From JADKFD01 sp050250665 (lineage in GTDB: Bacteria; Pseudomonadota; Gammaproteobacteria; Xanthomonadales; SZUA-5): a stretch of DNA of 64,000 nt. Position 1 is the first letter of the stretch. The number at the start of each line of letters is the position of its first letter. Made by a program: the position numbers and the translations under genes. The notes beneath the pieces were generated by a model. It saw only the letters and a program-made list of their open reading frames with translations. It ran no database searches and was not told the DNA's origin. Shown piece after piece: positions 1-6,561 of the stretch. The DNA lies in the NCBI GenBank assembly GCA_050250665.1, contig JBFWOF010000001.1, positions 1 through 64,000 of the forward strand, given 5' to 3'.

Positions 1-133
1 ACCGGAAAGACCCAAAACCGACACCCCATCGTGACCGATGCCGTTAGAATCCAAGCAACGCACAACCGTCAGTAGAAACCGGTCACGTTGAACCGAAACG
101 ACCGGTCACGATGAGCGAAATGCGCAGCTGTCT
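1..133. other. leader-distal flank of the CRISPR array
   Basis: This non-coding stretch lies beyond the leader-distal repeat. It contains no degenerate repeat copy: the 28 bases where another repeat would be expected show no similarity. A 10-bp direct repeat, ACCGGTCACG, occurs at about 78-87 and 101-110. I see no gene start, and the window edge cuts the region. Confidence 0.5.
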
Positions 134-1661
134 TTTCTGAGCTGCCTGTGCGGCAGTCCGCGCCCAGCCGCTGCCCCAGCCGTCGGCGTCGATTTTCTGA
201 GCTGCCTGTGCGGCAGTCCGCCGCTTATGCGCCTGCGCGTGCGTGCTGAACTTTTTCTGAGCTGCCTGTGCGGCAGTCCGCTGGCACTGGCGTGCCCTGC
301 TCAAGCGGGCATCTTTCTGAGCTGCCTGTGCGGCAGTCCGCTCTGTGATCGAGCAGCTGCAGGCGCTGATCGATTTCTGAGCTGCCTGTGCGGCAGTCCG
401 CTGCGTCGTTTATCTGGCTCGTTGCGTCGGACATTTCTGAGCTGCCTGTGCGGCAGTCCGCAACACGAACAAGCACGCGCTCGGACTGACTCATTTCTGA
501 GCTGCCTGTGCGGCAGTCCGCGCGGTGATCCATCACACCGCGGTGACGACCGTTTTCTGAGCTGCCTGTGCGGCAGTCCGCGCGGTGGATCCGAGTTCGA
601 TCCGCTACAACGTTTTCTGAGCTGCCTGTGCGGCAGTCCGCCCAGTGTTCAACCCCGGCCGCTTCCTGCGCATTTTCTGAGCTGCCTGTGCGGCAGTCCG
701 CGACTTCACCGCCTACATCAACAAGATCGACGATTTCTGAGCTGCCTGTGCGGCAGTCCGCCCTTCGTTCACGACGAGCCGACCATGGCGCCATTTCTGA
801 GCTGCCTGTGCGGCAGTCCGCGGCCTCGACGATGAAGAGGACGCCCACGAACATTTCTGAGCTGCCTGTGCGGCAGTCCGCAGGACATTCCGCGACTACG
901 TGGCGTCCATTCTTTTCTGAGCTGCCTGTGCGGCAGTCCGCTCGCGAACGGTCTGTCCGCTCCGCGTGCCGATTTTCTGAGCTGCCTGTGCGGCAGTCCG
1001 CATTCGCCCCCAGCCCGCACTGCGGGTCATCCCTTTCTGAGCTGCCTGTGCGGCAGTCCGCAGTCATCGCCCTGCGGCTTTCCGAACTCGGCTTTTCTGA
1101 GCTGCCTGTGCGGCAGTCCGCAACTCAGAACCGACATGCAGGCCGTTGGCGATTTTCTGAGCTGCCTGTGCGGCAGTCCGCCTTTACGCCCTTGGCACCC
1201 GGACCCACGTTGATTTCTGAGCTGCCTGTGCGGCAGTCCGCCGAAGCGCTGCGCCAACACTCGATCGATACCGTTTCTGAGCTGCCTGTGCGGCAGTCCG
1301 CCAGGTCACCAGGAGCAGATCGCCCGTGGTGTTTTTCTGAGCTGCCTGTGCGGCAGTCCGCAGGCCCGGAACCGACGATGCTTGGAGATTCAATTTCTGA
1401 GCTGCCTGTGCGGCAGTCCGCCAGGGGCGCGATCTGATGCCCGGCCGAATGACTTTCTGAGCTGCCTGTGCGGCAGTCCGCTCGCGCTGCATCGGCTACC
1501 GAAAGGGATGCTCTTTCTGAGCTGCCTGTGCGGCAGTCCGCAGGTCTCGGAGCCATACCGCTACACCGTGGACTTTCTGAGCTGCCTGTGCGGCAGTCCG
1601 CTGCTCAGGCGTCGGACTCGGTGCGGGATGCTTTTTCTGAGCTGCCTGTGCGGCAGTCCGC
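134..1661 (-). CRISPR. type I-F CRISPR array, 26 repeats and 25 spacers
   Basis: A 28-bp repeat starts at 134 and recurs every 60 bp up to 1634-1661, giving 26 copies and 25 spacers of exactly 32 bp. All repeats look identical, including the leader-distal one. On the plus strand the repeat opens TTTCTGAGCTGCC and closes GGCAGTCCGC. On the minus strand it contains CTGCC-GCACA-GGCAG, the Cas6f hairpin of type I-F repeats, and ends in CAGAAA. The last part matches known I-F repeats, but the first bases (GCGGAC) differ from the usual GTTCAC. The array is therefore read on the minus strand, with the leader at its right edge beside cas6f. The short frames inside it only reflect the repeat periodicity. 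Confidence 0.99.
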
Positions 1662-1792
1662 TAGAGCATCGCTGGTCTAAGCATCTGTTGTCAAAGAGCT
1701 TTTCGCCGAAAGCTGCCATTCGACCCTCGATTTCCGAGGGTCGTCCAAGCGTTTGTTTTATCAACCAAAATTTTGACCTCTCGAAAAAAGGG
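1662..1792 (-). promoter_or_regulatory. CRISPR leader with three inverted repeats
   Basis: The stretch between the cas6f stop codon and the first repeat is more AT-rich than its surroundings and should carry the array promoter and the integration signals. It holds three inverted repeats: TTTTGACC/GGTCAAAA at 1771-1798 with a 12-nt loop, overlapping the cas6f stop; CGACCCTCG/CGAGGGTCG at 1721-1743 with a 5-nt loop; and AGCTTT/AAAGCT at 1697-1714. The first could end the cas transcript, since it is followed on the minus strand by TTTT. I cannot place a confident -10/-35 pair. Confidence 0.75.
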
Positions 1793-2356
1793 TCAAAACC
1801 AAGGGATGGTGGCGATTTGGCTTAGTCCGTAGCTGTTGAAAGTGCCCGACACGGGTTGGGTCTGGATGGGGCCGTGGTGCAGGAACAGGCGGAATCGCTG
1901 CCCGGTACTACGGCTGGCAATCTCCACAAAGGGCAGATTCACGCGTTCGGCCGCTGTGTCCGGGATTTGCACGCACGCTTCCTCCGCGCTGATTTGTTTG
2001 CGACGCATCAACCGCCGACGGAGTCGCTCGGGACTGCTCTTGGCTTGCACGCGAATGACCCTGCGATGAGCGGCAACTATTGGTGCGGCAGCGATCGCGG
2101 CAATCTCCACCATCTGCCGCATGCCACCCATCCACGGGCCTTCGCTCAGCGCTTCCAGTGCCGCATCACCACCGTGCAAACGCAAGACTTCACCCAGCTT
2201 TGGTGGACGGGTCTGCACCTGCGGAAAGCTGATGCCGATATCAGTCCGCTGTTGCTCGGCCAACACGCGATGCAGTTTCGCGAATAGCGCGTCCATCAGT
2301 TGGTAGGCCGGGAATTCCGGGTCCGGACGTAGCCGGATGTCGAAATAGTGGTCCAT
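1793..2356 (-). CDS. cas6f: Cas6f (Csy4) pre-crRNA endoribonuclease
   Basis: The protein has 187 residues, the usual Cas6f length, and begins MDHYFDIRLRPDPEFP, nearly identical to the Pseudomonas enzyme. Cas6f binds the repeat hairpin, cuts at its 3' base and stays on the crRNA 3' end in the Csy complex. The catalytic His29 is present (AKLHR), as is the Ser148/Ser150 pair (SRST). The arginine-rich helix that grips the RNA stem major groove is seen at about 111-119 (RLRRRLMRR). It ends in PWF, as the family does. It is the last gene of the csy operon, 6 nt after csy3, and lies next to the array whose hairpin it should recognise. Confidence 0.98.
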   Translation of the reverse strand: MDHYFDIRLRPDPEFPAYQLMDALFAKLHRVLAEQQRTDIGISFPQVQTRPPKLGEVLRLHGGDAALEALSEGPWMGGMRQMVEIAAIAAAPIVAAHRRVIRVQAKSSPERLRRRLMRRKQISAEEACVQIPDTAAERVNLPFVEIASRSTGQRFRLFLHHGPIQTQPVSGTFNSYGLSQIATIPWF

Positions 2357-2362
2357 GTCGGA

Positions 2363-3391
2363 TCATTCCTTCCCGGATGCGCCGAAAACGCCGCCACGGA
2401 TCAGCGTGGCCATCACGTAATGTTGATCACCTTCGTCGGGCACTTTGTCCTTGAGCATCCAGCCGTCCAGCAGCGAATAGAAATCACGCCCTTCCTTGGG
2501 CTGGCGGAAGGCCTTTCCGAGGGAAGTCACCGAGCCGTAGGGCTCCACGGCAATCGGCCCGGTCTGCTCGCTTTGCGGGTACCAGGTGTCGATGGTGCGA
2601 AGGGCGTTGCCGATTTTCTGAGAGTGCATTCCGGCAACGCCTCCAACGTCATAGAGCGTCTTGCTCTTGGTGCTATTGCCCTTGTCGAGGATGAGCTCCT
2701 GCGATGGAAAGACCTCCTGTCCCTCGCCCATGCGCGCGAAGGCGGTGACTTCCAACAGTACGTAACCCGCTCCTGAGAGTCCGCCATCGATGGTCGCGGC
2801 AAGCGCATCAAGATCAGCGCTGCGTTGATCGAAGCCGTCTACTGGCAGCTCAAGAGAAGCAAAGGTCCATGTGCCTGCAGCGTCGCCGTCTTTGAGGTGG
2901 CGCACTCGAACTTCGACGGCTTCAGCGCAAATGCGATTGCGCCACAGGAAACGCGCATTGGCGATGTTGCTGGCGTAGCGATGGGCCAGCGTCGCGAATC
3001 GATGCTGAGCGCTGTATCCGCCGACCAGACTCAGCAGCTTCTCTCGGTAGTCGGCGTTGTTGCAGGCCGACGGCTCGCCGCATCCACCGAGCACTCGAAG
3101 GGTGAAGCGCGCCATCAGGGTATCGCTGCCGGTGGGAAGTGCGGCGACATCGACGGTTTGCAGATTCGGATTCTCGATGGCAGCGTCGAGTTTGGCCGGA
3201 TCGGCGTCTTTGGTCTTCAGTCGATTGCTGATGGTACCGCGCACGGATTTCTCGCGAATTTTGATGGGTGACCAGAGGGTTGAATCGTCTCGTTGATCCC
3301 AACGCCCGGCATAGAAGACGGCGTCCGACGGATCGAGCTTGCGTTCAAAGGCCAGGACAGTGGCGGTGGTCAGTGTGGTGTTCTTCGACAT
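2363..3391 (-). CDS. csy3: Csy3 (Cas7f), crRNA backbone subunit of the type I-F Cascade
   Basis: The protein has 342 residues, the normal Cas7f size. Six copies of Cas7f form the helical backbone over the crRNA spacer in the I-F surveillance complex. The N-terminus (SKNTTLTTATVLAFERKLDPS) and the internal GGYSAQHRFATLAHRYASN segment are typical of the family. It lies 11 nt after csy2 and 6 nt before cas6f, so it is co-transcribed with both. I see no frame damage. Confidence 0.97.
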   Translation of the reverse strand: MSKNTTLTTATVLAFERKLDPSDAVFYAGRWDQRDDSTLWSPIKIREKSVRGTISNRLKTKDADPAKLDAAIENPNLQTVDVAALPTGSDTLMARFTLRVLGGCGEPSACNNADYREKLLSLVGGYSAQHRFATLAHRYASNIANARFLWRNRICAEAVEVRVRHLKDGDAAGTWTFASLELPVDGFDQRSADLDALAATIDGGLSGAGYVLLEVTAFARMGEGQEVFPSQELILDKGNSTKSKTLYDVGGVAGMHSQKIGNALRTIDTWYPQSEQTGPIAVEPYGSVTSLGKAFRQPKEGRDFYSLLDGWMLKDKVPDEGDQHYVMATLIRGGVFGASGKE

Positions 3392-3402
3392 GATGGCGAC
3401 TC

Positions 3403-4368
3403 CTAGGATTGATATTGATTGACGACGCGATAGAGGCCGGTATCGGGCTCAGCCTGATGCCGCCAGAGGAGGTCTTCGATGGATTTGATGCGGTGTGGGC
3501 TGAGCCACTGTCCCAAGGAGAGCAAGCTCTCGACGAAGCGAAATGGGACGGTGCGGTCTCGTGCGCCGGTTACAGTGCCGGGGGCATGCAACTCGGAAAT
3601 GGCTCCGTAACCCGCGGGAATCGGCACCAACCAGCCGGCGCCATGCCGGCACGGATCGGGCCATTCCACTTCGGCTTCGCTGTCGTCAGCCACCGCAGGG
3701 GGCGGATAGTGCAGACGGGCGAAGTCGAGCAAGGCATCCAAAGCCGTAGCTGCTGGATTTGTGATGCGCAATTTGGCCAGCCGTTCCACCATCAGGTCGT
3801 CACGACCCACCAGCGCGAATCCAGGCAGGAGTTGCCGCATGATCCGCGGCACCTGCGGATCCTCATCGGAAAAATTGTCGGAGACCCAGCCAGTCACTCG
3901 AAGTAGGCGATGAGCATTGCTGCGAAAGACGCTGCCGCCCGCCAGACGCATGCCGAGCGCTTGCGTCAGCAATTCCTCCGACAAGGTTTGCGCCTGCTTC
4001 CCATTGGTCGGGGCATCCGGGCCGCTGACGGTGAGCAACAGACTGACCGTCAGATGGATGTGCCCTTCTTCGACGATTGCGGCTGTTTCACCCTTTTCGT
4101 CGACGGGGTTGCGCGTCAGGCGAAAGGCTTTGGGCACAAAGCGCGAGCCGTCGGCCATCTGCGGTTCAGCGTTGTGGCAGACGATGCCAACACCGTGCAG
4201 CCGCAAATCGCGCCCGCCCTCGCGCATCCGCCGTTCCAAGGCGTGGGCGAAGCCGGTAAAGGCGCTGGGGGCCGGAAAGCCCCAGGTCATCGGGCTGGAA
4301 ACCGCATTAGCCGCCTGGATGCGCAGGTGCGGCAGCAAGACCACGCATGGGTAGTGCTCACGCGGCAT
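3403..4368 (-). CDS. csy2: Csy2 (Cas5f), crRNA 5'-handle subunit of the type I-F Cascade
   Basis: The protein has 321 residues. Cas5f forms a heterodimer with Csy1 that caps the crRNA 5' handle and takes part in PAM recognition. The opening (HYPCVVLLPHLRIQAANAVS, then TWGFPAPSAFTGFAHAL) is characteristic of Csy2. The start overlaps the end of csy1 by 11 nt, which suggests translational coupling. The gene is intact. Confidence 0.96.
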   Translation of the reverse strand: MPREHYPCVVLLPHLRIQAANAVSSPMTWGFPAPSAFTGFAHALERRMREGGRDLRLHGVGIVCHNAEPQMADGSRFVPKAFRLTRNPVDEKGETAAIVEEGHIHLTVSLLLTVSGPDAPTNGKQAQTLSEELLTQALGMRLAGGSVFRSNAHRLLRVTGWVSDNFSDEDPQVPRIMRQLLPGFALVGRDDLMVERLAKLRITNPAATALDALLDFARLHYPPPAVADDSEAEVEWPDPCRHGAGWLVPIPAGYGAISELHAPGTVTGARDRTVPFRFVESLLSLGQWLSPHRIKSIEDLLWRHQAEPDTGLYRVVNQYQS

Positions 4369-5695
4369 GGCGCACCTCCGACGATTCGCGTTCGTCGCGT
4401 TCGGCTTCCAGCTCTTCCTGGAGGGCTTCTAGATGAGGCTGTAGCACATGCTTCCACGCCAGGACCTCGGAGTCGCCGAAGTTGGACTTCTTGGTCTGCA
4501 GTGCCGAATTCAGCCAGTTGGCGAAGGCCTTCGCGATTCGATTGGGCCACTCTGAGCGCAGATCGGGATCCTCGATCAGATGGTCATCAGTGATCGATTC
4601 CGGATCCAGCCAAGCGCGTTGATTGACGCTCAGCCGACATCCCTGTTCGCCACTCCAACCCGGCGTCAGCGACCGCAGCTCCATTGCATAGGCAAGCAAT
4701 TCGCCCACAATGTTCTCCACCAACTCGGAACGCGCCTTGCGAATGGCGACGTTGTTATCGTCGGCCGCACGGTGGTCGTAGAGAAACTGGCGAAGCGCAT
4801 CGGTCGCTTCCTTGACTGTTCGACGCCTTGGGAAAGGGCCATCGAAAATGGTGGTGCAGTTCACCGGCGCACGCACCGGGGCACTGGTCCAGTTGGGTGG
4901 CAAGCAGGACAGCAGATGTGTCTTGCCACCCCGCTCACTGTTGAGCTGACTGATATTTTGCGGCTTGCTACCGCCAAAACTCTGGATCGCCAGGTCTGGA
5001 TACTCGACATAGCCGACCTTGGATGCTCGGCGCTTGCGCCGGGACTCGCGCGCCGCTTTGGCCTCTTCTCCCCAGCGATCGGACTGCACGATCAGGTGCC
5101 ACGCGTGAATCAGCGCGCTGGGGTAGAGCGGCGCCAGGAGGTGATAGCTGTCGTCTACCGGGAAATAGAGCTGCTTGGCGAGCGTGTGTGAGGCGGGCGC
5201 AGCACCCACCTGAGCAATCCCGGCGAAGGCTGTGGCCCACTCGGCCGCCACGATTGGATCGTCAGACAATGCGGCAACAGCACGTGGATCGTTACGTAAC
5301 AGGCGCTGGATCAGGGTTTCGCCGTTGTGGTGGAGCTTGAGCAGCTTGAATACGTCGAGAGCGGCGGCATTGCCGACAACGTCCAGCGCGCTGGACATAA
5401 GGGAATGCGTGCCGACCAGTTCCGCAGCGCCAACGACCGGGTTTCGCAGATAGATCGTGCTGCCGCGCGCGTCGGGGTGGATCGCCTTCAGGGTATGCGA
5501 TGCCAAGCGCAACTGACTCACTCGATGCGCTGCTGAGGCCAGCCAGGCACTTCGTTGATGTTGGGCCAGAAGCTCCCCGCGCTTTTCGAGTTCCGTCTCC
5601 TTGAGCTTGTCGAGTTTCTCGGTCAGGCGCTGCTGGATGAATTCGTCGATCACCGCGCGCAGCTGTCGCGGGTCTTCGTCGGCGTGAACTGTCAT
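4358..5695 (-). CDS. csy1: Csy1 (Cas8f), large subunit of the type I-F Cascade
   Basis: The protein has 445 residues, close to the usual Cas8f length of about 430. Cas8f reads the 5'-CC PAM with Csy2 and recruits Cas2-3. Family features include FIQQRLTEKLDK near the N-terminus, KQLYFPVDDSYHLLAPLYPSAL near the middle and the GGSKPQNISQLNSERGG segment, followed by LLSCLPPNW. It is the first gene of the csy1-csy2-csy3-cas6f operon. The operon does not follow cas2-3 directly: a divergent vapBC pair lies between, so it needs its own promoter within about 5696-5910. Confidence 0.97.
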   Translation of the reverse strand: MTVHADEDPRQLRAVIDEFIQQRLTEKLDKLKETELEKRGELLAQHQRSAWLASAAHRVSQLRLASHTLKAIHPDARGSTIYLRNPVVGAAELVGTHSLMSSALDVVGNAAALDVFKLLKLHHNGETLIQRLLRNDPRAVAALSDDPIVAAEWATAFAGIAQVGAAPASHTLAKQLYFPVDDSYHLLAPLYPSALIHAWHLIVQSDRWGEEAKAARESRRKRRASKVGYVEYPDLAIQSFGGSKPQNISQLNSERGGKTHLLSCLPPNWTSAPVRAPVNCTTIFDGPFPRRRTVKEATDALRQFLYDHRAADDNNVAIRKARSELVENIVGELLAYAMELRSLTPGWSGEQGCRLSVNQRAWLDPESITDDHLIEDPDLRSEWPNRIAKAFANWLNSALQTKKSNFGDSEVLAWKHVLQPHLEALQEELEAERDERESSEVRHAA

Positions 5696-5824
5696 GGTTG
5701 TGCACCTTGTTGCGAACAGTCAGTGAGGTAAGATCCGCCTTGAGCAAAGTCGCCTGGGGCGGACAAGTCGATGTCGCGTAACTCATCTCCACTTGGGGTA
5801 GTTGCTGATCATCTCGGTCCCTCC

Positions 5825-5899
5825 AATTGCTGTGCCACAGGGCAGCCCAGCAATAGTCGTTTTAGCCTTGATTGAACTGCCAAAAAAGCAGATAAAACA
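5825..5899 (+). other. two I-F-repeat-like imperfect hairpins upstream of vapB
   Basis: Hairpin 1 (5826-5854) pairs ATTGCTG-TGCC with GGCA-gcc-CAGCAAT around an ACAG loop. Its CACAG-GGCAGCCCAG part matches the minus-strand CRISPR repeat (CACA-GGCAGCTCAG) with one mismatch and one inserted G. Hairpin 2 (5876-5891) is ACTGCC-AAAAAA-GCAG, matching the repeat's ACTGCC-N6-GCAG and followed by an A-rich tail. Seventeen bases separate the two repeat-like units, fewer than the 32 of a true spacer. Both read in canonical repeat orientation on the plus strand, the direction of vapBC. They could instead be ordinary VapBC operator palindromes. The remaining bases, 5696-5824, must hold the csy promoter on the minus strand, but I cannot place it. 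Confidence 0.4.
5868..5896 (+). promoter_or_regulatory. candidate sigma-70 promoter of vapBC
   Basis: TTGATT (5868-5873) and GATAAA (5891-5896) are separated by 17 nt, and the vapB ATG is at 5911. The transcript would therefore have a very short 5' leader. The promoter overlaps the second repeat-like hairpin, so anything bound there would block vapBC transcription. Confidence 0.4.
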
Positions 5900-5910
5900 G
5901 CGAATTATCA

Positions 5911-6147
5911 ATGCGCACCACGACCATAGACCTACCCGACGAAATCCATGAGGCAGCACTGGCCTTGGCTACGCGTCGGCACCAATCCTTGAGCGAGACC
6001 ATCGCCTCACTGATCCAACGCGAGACGGGACTCGGCGACGATTCAGCTGCGCCCGTCATCACCTTGATCGACGGATTTCCAACCTTGTCGATTGGGCGCC
6101 CCATCACCGCCGCGGAAGTGCGAGAGCTGTTGGACGAGGATTCGTGA
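5911..6147 (+). CDS. vapB: VapB-type ribbon-helix-helix antitoxin
   Basis: This 78-residue protein has a typical MetJ/Arc-type ribbon-helix-helix N-terminus: the strand RTTTIDLPDEI, then helix HEAALALATRR, then SLSETIASLIQRE. The acidic C-terminal tail (ITAAEVRELLDEDS) is of the kind that wraps around a PIN toxin. The N-terminal domain should bind the promoter palindromes as part of the VapBC complex. The stop overlaps the GTG start of the toxin by 4 nt, the usual coupling in such operons. The pair is encoded opposite to the cas genes. Confidence 0.88.
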   Translation: MRTTTIDLPDEIHEAALALATRRHQSLSETIASLIQRETGLGDDSAAPVITLIDGFPTLSIGRPITAAEVRELLDEDS

Positions 6148-6551
6148 GCGCGGCCTTGCTGGATGCCAATGTATTGATTGCCTTGGCGACTCCGGAGCAT
6201 TTCAGCCGAGGCGCGTGTACATCCTGGTTCAACAGTCGTTCCGACTCCAGATTCGCGACTTGCGCGCTGACCGAGGGAGCGCTGCTGCGTTTCGTCTTGC
6301 GCGTGCAAGCGCGGCCATCCATGACTCTCGCCCTGGACCTGCTCGCCGCCATCCAGATGTTGCCTGGGCACTTCTTCATCGAAGAGGCCCCGAGCTACCG
6401 TGAGGCCCAACTGAGCATGGTTCGCGGGCACAAACAGTTGACCGACGCATACCTCGCGTCGATCGCGCGACGGAACGATTTCAAACTGGTTACCCTGGAC
6501 GCTGGACTGGCGGCACTTCATGGCGATGTCTGCCTGCTCCTGAGGGGATGA
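6144..6551 (+). CDS. vapC: VapC-type PIN-domain ribonuclease toxin
   Basis: The protein has 135 residues. PIN-domain toxins are Mg-dependent ribonucleases, often cleaving tRNA or rRNA. The acidic active-site set is complete: Asp7 (LLDANVLIAL), Glu44 (TEGALLRF), Asp101 (LTDAYLASIA) and Asp119 (VTLDAGLA). It starts with GTG inside the vapB stop region. Its stop lies only 10 nt from the end of cas2-3, so the two genes converge. Its RNA target cannot be told from the sequence. The intact active site argues for a functional toxin. Confidence 0.88.
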   Translation: MSAALLDANVLIALATPEHFSRGACTSWFNSRSDSRFATCALTEGALLRFVLRVQARPSMTLALDLLAAIQMLPGHFFIEEAPSYREAQLSMVRGHKQLTDAYLASIARRNDFKLVTLDAGLAALHGDVCLLLRG

Positions 6552-6561
6552 GCTGTACGGG

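Noticed and set aside
83..1825. Many overlapping open frames with repeated peptides such as FLSCLCGSP and ADCRTGSSE
   Set aside because: They arise from the 60-bp CRISPR period, which is divisible by three. None has a ribosome-binding site or known relatives.
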